Source: an uncultured Eubacteriales bacterium (GTDB taxonomy: Bacteria; Bacillota; Clostridia; Lachnospirales; Lachnospiraceae). From it: DNA of 9,066 nt. Shown here piece by piece: positions 4,982 through 9,066 of this stretch. The notes beneath the pieces were generated by a model that made no database searches, was not told the DNA's origin, and saw only the letters and a list, made by a program, of their open reading frames with translations. The position numbers were made by a program, and so were the translations under genes. Within the stretch, counting starts at the first letter, position 1; each line of letters opens with the position of its first letter. The stretch spans positions 1-9,066 of the forward strand of contig CASFUI010000092.1 in the NCBI GenBank assembly GCA_949297565.1, given 5' to 3'.

Positions 4982-5869
4982 ATTGTTATATATCTGGATG
5001 TATTTTTCGGCATAAATCTGGTTATGGACTTAGTTGTGCTTTACTGTACGAAAAAAATCTGTAAATTTTCTGCTACATTTTTACGGATATTACTATCTGC
5101 CACTTTGGGAGCACTCTGGTCCGTGCTGGCTGTAATTGCGCCGAAAGGCATCAAAGGAATTGTTCATATATGTACATATGTTTTAATCAGTACTTTAATG
5201 ATTAGAATATGTGCCGGAAAGAGTGATATTAAAGATATTATAAAGGGTGTTGCCGTGCTGTACGCAGTCACCTTCGGGCTGGCTGGCGGCATATATATGG
5301 TTTACTACTATACATATGCGGGATACTGGATACGCGAGGTTTTGCTTGCAGACAAAAAACTGCTTTTTTTTACGGCGGTTTCACTGGGGCTTCTGGCTCT
5401 GATTTATATGCAGATAAGGCGGCTTGGAATATACGGTGAACATCAGTGCATTGTCGAATTAACTCTGCTTGGCAGCTCTGTGCGTCTTAAAGGATATATA
5501 GATACGGGGAATGTGCTGACCGACCCGCTTTTTAAAAAGCCGGTTTCGGTGGTGTACGCGCAGGCTTTGTCTCAGGGAGAGAACGACGGCATTATTGATA
5601 TAATATTAAATGACATAGAGGTGAACACGAAAGTCAAATACCACATGGTTCCATATCGCTCACTGGGGTGTGAGAATGGGCTGTTGGAAGTAATTACGGT
5701 AGATACTATGTACATATACAGAGGGAAAAAGGTTTATAAACAGGAAAATGCATTGATTGGCTTAAGCAGGTCCGCGCTTTCATCGGATAATGAGTTTGAT
5801 GTGCTTGTAAACAGCGCGGTTATTGCGGGCGGAAAAGTTAAAAATGAGAGAGAAAAATCGGAAAATTAA
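4982..5869 (+). CDS. spoIIGA: SpoIIGA, membrane aspartic protease that processes pro-sigma-E
   Basis: Sporulation protease in the asymmetric septum that removes the N-terminal pro-sequence of sigma-E in the mother cell after the SpoIIR signal from the forespore. With the proposed ATT start it has 295 residues. About five hydrophobic segments fill the first 145 or so residues; the C-terminal half carries the aspartic protease motif GYIDTGNVL, with Asp-174 matching the catalytic Asp of GLIDSGNQL in B. subtilis. Other family matches are VPYRSLG, ENALIGLSRSALSSDNEFDVLV and the short spacing to sigE. The N-terminus after ATT reads (M)VIYLDVFFGIN, aligned with MKIYLDVIWLLN of B. subtilis. No ATG, GTG or TTG is in frame between the ribosome binding site and this block. 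Alternatives are TTG 4961 (upstream of the Shine-Dalgarno), ATG 5024 (would remove half of the first helix), or a one-base sequence error near 4986. Confidence 0.92.
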   Translation: MVIYLDVFFGINLVMDLVVLYCTKKICKFSATFLRILLSATLGALWSVLAVIAPKGIKGIVHICTYVLISTLMIRICAGKSDIKDIIKGVAVLYAVTFGLAGGIYMVYYYTYAGYWIREVLLADKKLLFFTAVSLGLLALIYMQIRRLGIYGEHQCIVELTLLGSSVRLKGYIDTGNVLTDPLFKKPVSVVYAQALSQGENDGIIDIILNDIEVNTKVKYHMVPYRSLGCENGLLEVITVDTMYIYRGKKVYKQENALIGLSRSALSSDNEFDVLVNSAVIAGGKVKNEREKSEN

Positions 5870-5885
5870 ACGTAAGGTTTAATTT
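5863..5885. repeat. AT-rich hairpin between spoIIGA and sigE
   Basis: AAATTAAAC (5863-5871) is perfectly complementary to GTTTAATTT (5877-5885), with a 5-base loop. The left arm contains the spoIIGA stop codon. It is too AT-rich, and lacks a following T-run, to be a convincing terminator. It may affect RNA stability or sigE expression, or have no role. Confidence 0.45.
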
Positions 5886-5932
5886 AATATGGAAATTCAA
5901 AATGAGAGATTAAGAAAAATGCGGAGGTTGTT

Positions 5933-6673
5933 ATGGTTTTAAAGGTTGCGGTAGAAGATAGATTTCAGTTTAAAGTGGTGCCGAATTTCAGAAATTTTTG
6001 TCTGTTAAAGCAGTCAGACGTACACTACATAGGCGGCTCGGATGTACTTCCGGCGCCGCTTGCGGCATCTGCTGAGGCTGAGGCAATCGCGAAGCTCGGC
6101 ACGGAGGATGAAAAGAATGCCAAATCGGCGTTGATAGAACACAATCTGAGACTTGTGGTATATATAGCAAAGAGATTTGATAATACGGGAGTGGGAGTGG
6201 AAGATTTAATTTCCATTGGAACGATTGGGCTGATAAAGGCAATCAATTCATATAATCCGGAGAAAAATATTAAGCTTGCGACATATGCCTCAAGATGCAT
6301 CGAAAATGAGATATTGATGTATCTCAGAAGAAATAATAAAACAAAGGCGGAGGTTTCCATAGATGAGCCGCTCAATGTCGACTGGGACGGAAATGAGCTT
6401 CTGCTTTCTGATATTCTGGGAACAGACGAGGATATTATATACAAGGATTTAGAGGATGAGGCGGAGAGAAAGATATTAAATAAGGCGATAGGAAAGCTTT
6501 CGGAGAGGGAGCGCACAATAGTTGATTTAAGGTACGGATTAAGCTCCAGCGACGGCGCGGAAAAGACGCAGAAAGAGGTCGCTGATATGCTCGGAATATC
6601 TCAGTCGTATATCTCAAGGCTTGAAAAGAAGATTATAAAAAGACTCAAGAAAGAGATGGTTAAAAATTCATAA
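5933..6673 (+). CDS. sigE: Pro-sigma-E, mother-cell sporulation sigma factor
   Basis: Early mother-cell sigma factor, made as an inactive membrane-associated precursor and activated by SpoIIGA. The 246 residues (239 in B. subtilis) begin with a pro-sequence of about 30 residues before HYIGGS, the equivalent of the VYYIGGSE junction. Region 2 spans about 66-136 (NLRLVVYIAKRF, VEDLISIGTIGL, YASRCIENEILMYLRRNN). SIDEPLNVDWDGNELLLSD (142-160) is highly specific to sigma-E, and region 4 (about 185-240) contains the helix-turn-helix TQKEVADMLGISQSYISRLE. Start ATG 5933 has GGAGG (5923-5927) 5 bases upstream. It lies 63 bases after spoIIGA and is presumably co-transcribed with it. The pro-sequence (MVLKVAVEDRFQFKVVPNF and following) differs clearly from that of Bacillus. 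sigG, often next, is absent here. Confidence 0.98.
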   Translation: MVLKVAVEDRFQFKVVPNFRNFCLLKQSDVHYIGGSDVLPAPLAASAEAEAIAKLGTEDEKNAKSALIEHNLRLVVYIAKRFDNTGVGVEDLISIGTIGLIKAINSYNPEKNIKLATYASRCIENEILMYLRRNNKTKAEVSIDEPLNVDWDGNELLLSDILGTDEDIIYKDLEDEAERKILNKAIGKLSERERTIVDLRYGLSSSDGAEKTQKEVADMLGISQSYISRLEKKIIKRLKKEMVKNS

Positions 6674-6692
6674 ATAGTATTTATGCGGTATG

Positions 6693-6728
6693 GCGCCGGG
6701 CGCAGGAATTTTAATCTGTGTCCGGCGC
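6693..6728. repeat. GC-rich hairpin downstream of sigE, no T-run
   Basis: GCGCCGG (6693-6699) pairs with CCGGCGC (6722-6728) and the stem continues inward through 6706/6715 with three G-U pairs, 14 pairs in all around the loop AATTTTAA. No T-run follows, so it is not a canonical intrinsic terminator, although it stands where a terminator of sigE would be expected. It may be a 3' stability structure or a pause site. Confidence 0.6.
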
Positions 6729-6754
6729 AGTAATGTTGCGCAAGAAAAATTTGC

Positions 6755-6783
6755 TTGACATTTGTACCGGACTTATAGAAAAT
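6755..6783 (+). promoter_or_regulatory. Possible promoter for the amidase gene
   Basis: TTGACA (6755-6760) is a perfect -35. At a 17-base spacing the -10 would be GAAAAT (6778-6783), 4 of 6 matches. TATAGA (6774-6779) is also 4 of 6 but only 13 bases away. I did not find a sigma-E- or sigma-G-like promoter in this gap. Confidence 0.35.
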
Positions 6784-6854
6784 AAAAATATATGCTCTGA
6801 AATTGGAGTTATATTGCTGCGTATTTAAACACAGAGCGGCGCGGAGGCTGGTTT

Positions 6855-7676
6855 ATGGGAAATAATGCAAGAAGAAAAGACGGTGTGCCTAAAAGATGGG
6901 ACAAGATTATAGGCGCTGTTACACTGCTTACAATAGTGCTTTTTGGATTTATGATATATAATGATTTTGCGGGAACTTCATCAAAGGCCGCCGGAACAGG
7001 CGGAAACAGCGTTGCGAAAGAGACGCTTCCGCAGCCTGAGCATACTCTGCCGGAAAACGGTCAGAGTTCAGGAAGTGTTGAGGAGACTTTGGGTGAAGGC
7101 AATATTTTATCGGGAGAGTACGTGGTTTGTATTGATGCAGGACACGGAGGAAAGGATTACGGCAGCAGCCGGAAGAATTATACAGAAAAAAATCTTACGC
7201 TCTCAGTAGCACAGCGGGTTAAGGAACTGCTTGAGGAGAGCGGTATAGACGTAGTGATGACGAGGACGTCAGACACTGACGTATCGTACGAACAGAGAAC
7301 AAAAATCTGCAACGACGCGAAGGCTGACGCAATGATTTCAATTCATATGAATTCAGCGGAGCAGCAGGCGGCTAAGGGAGTAGAGGCGTGGATACACAAC
7401 AAAAAGCCGGCAGATTCACAAAAGCTGGCCGAGTCGCTGCTAAAGAGTATAACGAACGGCACAGGGGCAAATGACAGGGGGGTAAAGTACGGAAGCATCG
7501 CTGATGTGCAGGAGAACTATTATGTGAACGCCTACAGCTCATGTGCAAGTACGGTGCTTGAGCTCGGTTTTATCACTAACAGCGAGGATATTAAGCTCGT
7601 GACGGACGGGCTTGATGAGACAGCAGCCGCGATAGCCGATGGAATTGTCGATTATTTAAGCGAAACCGAAAGTTAA
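6855..7676 (+). CDS. N-acetylmuramoyl-L-alanine amidase, Amidase_3 family, membrane-anchored
   Basis: Zinc hydrolase that cuts the bond between MurNAc and L-alanine in peptidoglycan. The 273 residues comprise a basic cytoplasmic start, one transmembrane helix (about 19-36), a low-complexity extracellular linker rich in Gly, Ser, Glu and Pro (about 40-88), then the catalytic domain (89-270). Zinc ligands are His-97 (DAGHGG), Glu-111 (TEKNLTL) and His-164 (SIHMNS), and the catalytic Glu is Glu-236 (VLELGFITN). Start ATG 6855 has GGAGG (6843-6847) 7 bases upstream. The layout, one anchor plus one amidase domain, resembles CwlD of the spore cortex (237 residues in B. subtilis), and its place after sigE fits that idea. 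General cell-wall amidases of this family look the same, so no symbol is given. A membrane anchor is favoured over a cleaved signal peptide because no clear cleavage site is seen. Confidence 0.92.
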   Translation: MGNNARRKDGVPKRWDKIIGAVTLLTIVLFGFMIYNDFAGTSSKAAGTGGNSVAKETLPQPEHTLPENGQSSGSVEETLGEGNILSGEYVVCIDAGHGGKDYGSSRKNYTEKNLTLSVAQRVKELLEESGIDVVMTRTSDTDVSYEQRTKICNDAKADAMISIHMNSAEQQAAKGVEAWIHNKKPADSQKLAESLLKSITNGTGANDRGVKYGSIADVQENYYVNAYSSCASTVLELGFITNSEDIKLVTDGLDETAAAIADGIVDYLSETES

Positions 7677-7751
7677 AAAGCGCGGAATTACGAGGTGTTT
7701 ACTGTGTAACCGCAGATTAAAATTACAGACGTTTCAGACTGGAGGATAAAA
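7677..7751. other. Short gap between the amidase gene and lepA
   Basis: No clear promoter or terminator. GCGG (7682-7685) and CCGC (7710-7713) can pair weakly. The consensus ribosome binding site GGAGG (7741-7745) of lepA lies at its end. The two genes may share a transcript. Confidence 0.5.
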
Positions 7752-9066
7752 TTGAAACAGGAGAATATAAGAAATTTTTGCATAATTGCGCATATTGATC
7801 ATGGCAAGTCTACGCTTGCCGACAGAATTATTGAAAAGACAGGCCTTTTGACGAGCAGGGAGATGCAGGAGCAGGTGCTCGACAATATGGATCTGGAGAG
7901 GGAGCGCGGAATAACAATAAAGGCGCAGACGGTCAGAACTGTTTACAAGGCGAAGGACGGTCAGGAATATATCTTTAATCTGATTGACACACCGGGACAT
8001 GTCGATTTTAACTATGAGGTTTCAAGGGCTCTTGCAGCCTGCGACGGCGCCATTCTTGTAGTGGATGCGGCACAGGGTATCGAAGCGCAGACGCTTGCCA
8101 ACGTATATCTGGCGCTGGACCATGACCTGGATGTTTTTCCTGTTATCAACAAGATAGATTTGCCGAGTGCCGATCCACAGAGGGTTATTGACGAGATAGA
8201 AGACGTAATTGGCATTGAGGCGCAGGACGCGCCGAGGATTTCTGCCAAAAACGGAATTAATATAGAGGAAGTGCTGGAGCAGATTGTAAAAAAAATACCT
8301 GCTCCTAAGGGAGACCCTAAGGCGCCGCTGGCAGCGCTTATTTTTGATTCGCTTTATGACGCGTATAAGGGCGTTATAGTTTTTTGCCGTATAAAAGAAG
8401 GAACGGTAAGGAAGGGTACAAAAATTAGAATGATGGCGACAGGCGCAGTAGAGGAGGTTGTAGAGGTAGGATATTTCGGAGCCGGACAGTTTATACCGTG
8501 TGATGAGCTCTCAGCGGGAATGGTGGGATATATCACGGCGAGTATAAAAAATGTCTCAGATACCCGTGTCGGGGATACTATTACCGACAATCAGCGTCCA
8601 TGCGCTGAGCCGCTTCCGGGTTATAAGAAGGTAAATCCTATGGTTTACTGTGGCCTTTATCCTGCGGACGGCGCTAAGTATCAGGATTTGAGGGACGCGC
8701 TTGAGAAGCTCCAGTTAAACGATGCATCGCTTCAGTTTGAGCCTGAGACTTCGGTGGCTCTGGGATTCGGTTTTCGATGCGGATTTCTTGGGCTTCTGCA
8801 TCTTGAGGTTATCCAGGAAAGACTTGAGAGAGAGTATAACCTTGACCTGGTTACAACTGCACCGGGTGTTATTTATAAGGTGCACAAGACAAACGGAGAG
8901 GTTATAGAGCTGACTAACCCTACAAATATGCCTGACCCATCCGAGATAGCGTATATGGAAGAGCCCGTGGTGAGCGCCGAGATTATGGTGACAACCGAAT
9001 ACGTAGGCTCTATAATGAAGCTCTGCCAGGAGAGACGCGGAGTATACAAAGGAATGGAATACATTG
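7752..9066 (+). CDS. lepA: LepA (elongation factor 4), translational GTPase, 3' end missing
   Basis: Ribosome-binding GTPase of the EF-G-like group, acting in translation or ribosome assembly. The window holds 438 codons of a protein usually about 600 residues long; the frame is open to the window edge. GTPase motifs: AHIDHGKST (13-21), RGITIKAQT (52-60), DTPGH (79-83), NKID (133-136) and a SAK motif (nt 8241-8249). LepA-specific stretches follow, including FCRIKEGTVRKGTKI, NPMVYCGLYPADGAKYQDLR and GFGFRCGFLGLLHLEV. The start is TTG 7752, with GGAGG (7741-7745) 6 bases upstream; MKQENIRNFCIIAHIDHGKS aligns with the standard LepA N-terminus. The missing part is the end of domain V and the LepA C-terminal domain. 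Confidence 0.97.
   Translation, partial: MKQENIRNFCIIAHIDHGKSTLADRIIEKTGLLTSREMQEQVLDNMDLERERGITIKAQTVRTVYKAKDGQEYIFNLIDTPGHVDFNYEVSRALAACDGAILVVDAAQGIEAQTLANVYLALDHDLDVFPVINKIDLPSADPQRVIDEIEDVIGIEAQDAPRISAKNGINIEEVLEQIVKKIPAPKGDPKAPLAALIFDSLYDAYKGVIVFCRIKEGTVRKGTKIRMMATGAVEEVVEVGYFGAGQFIPCDELSAGMVGYITASIKNVSDTRVGDTITDNQRPCAEPLPGYKKVNPMVYCGLYPADGAKYQDLRDALEKLQLNDASLQFEPETSVALGFGFRCGFLGLLHLEVIQERLEREYNLDLVTTAPGVIYKVHKTNGEVIELTNPTNMPDPSEIAYMEEPVVSAEIMVTTEYVGSIMKLCQERRGVYKGMEYI

Noticed and set aside
4833..5015. 60-codon frame across the terminator and spoIIG promoter
   Set aside because: Starts inside the terminator stem and ends out of frame inside spoIIGA; no ribosome binding site.
6025..6516. 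163-codon minus-strand frame opposite sigE
   Set aside because: Ser-rich shadow of the sigE coding strand with no ribosome binding site.
1..9066. Mobile element, CRISPR array, tRNA/rRNA or defence genes
   Set aside because: Read on both strands; none found. The genes form a normal core division, sporulation and translation region.

Overview
This window looks like part of the chromosome of a spore-forming, low-to-moderate-GC Firmicute, most likely a clostridium of the Lachnospiraceae type. The evidence is protein-level similarity (FtsZ, pro-sigma-E and SpoIIGA recognisable by eye), consensus AGGAGG-type ribosome binding sites, frequent TTG starts, and the linkage ftsZ-spoIIGA-sigE that is typical of endospore formers. 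Genus-level placement is not possible by reading alone. All recognised genes lie on the + strand.

Layout. (1) 1-118: 3' end of murD. (2) 119-279: a gene-free stretch packed with inverted repeats, possibly a structured leader or a dispersed repeat. (3) 280-3517: ftsW/spoVE (SEDS glycosyltransferase), a murA-type UDP-GlcNAc enolpyruvyl transferase with its own likely promoter, and divIB/ftsQ, which overlaps murA by 4 bases. (4) 3518-4870: ftsZ with its own likely promoter, ended by a strong intrinsic terminator. (5) 4878-6673: the sporulation pair spoIIGA-sigE behind a promoter that has a consensus-like -35 and -10 set 21 bases apart and a perfect Spo0A box lying on the -35. This is the architecture known for the B. 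subtilis spoIIG promoter. (6) 6674-6854: a GC-rich hairpin and a possible promoter. (7) 6855-7676: a membrane-anchored Amidase_3 cell-wall hydrolase. (8) 7752-9066: lepA (elongation factor 4), cut by the window end.

How it works together. The first half is the downstream part of a division and cell wall (dcw) cluster: MurD and MurA make peptidoglycan precursor, FtsW polymerises lipid II, DivIB stabilises the divisome and FtsZ forms the ring. The second half is the Spo0A-activated switch in which SpoIIGA processes pro-sigma-E after asymmetric septation. The best second-look items are the spoIIG promoter, the apparent AUU start of spoIIGA, the hairpin element in front of ftsW, and a dcw arrangement without murG, murB, ftsA or sigG at their usual places. 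I found no CRISPR array, tRNA, rRNA, transposase or defence system, and nothing that amounts to an undescribed multi-gene system.
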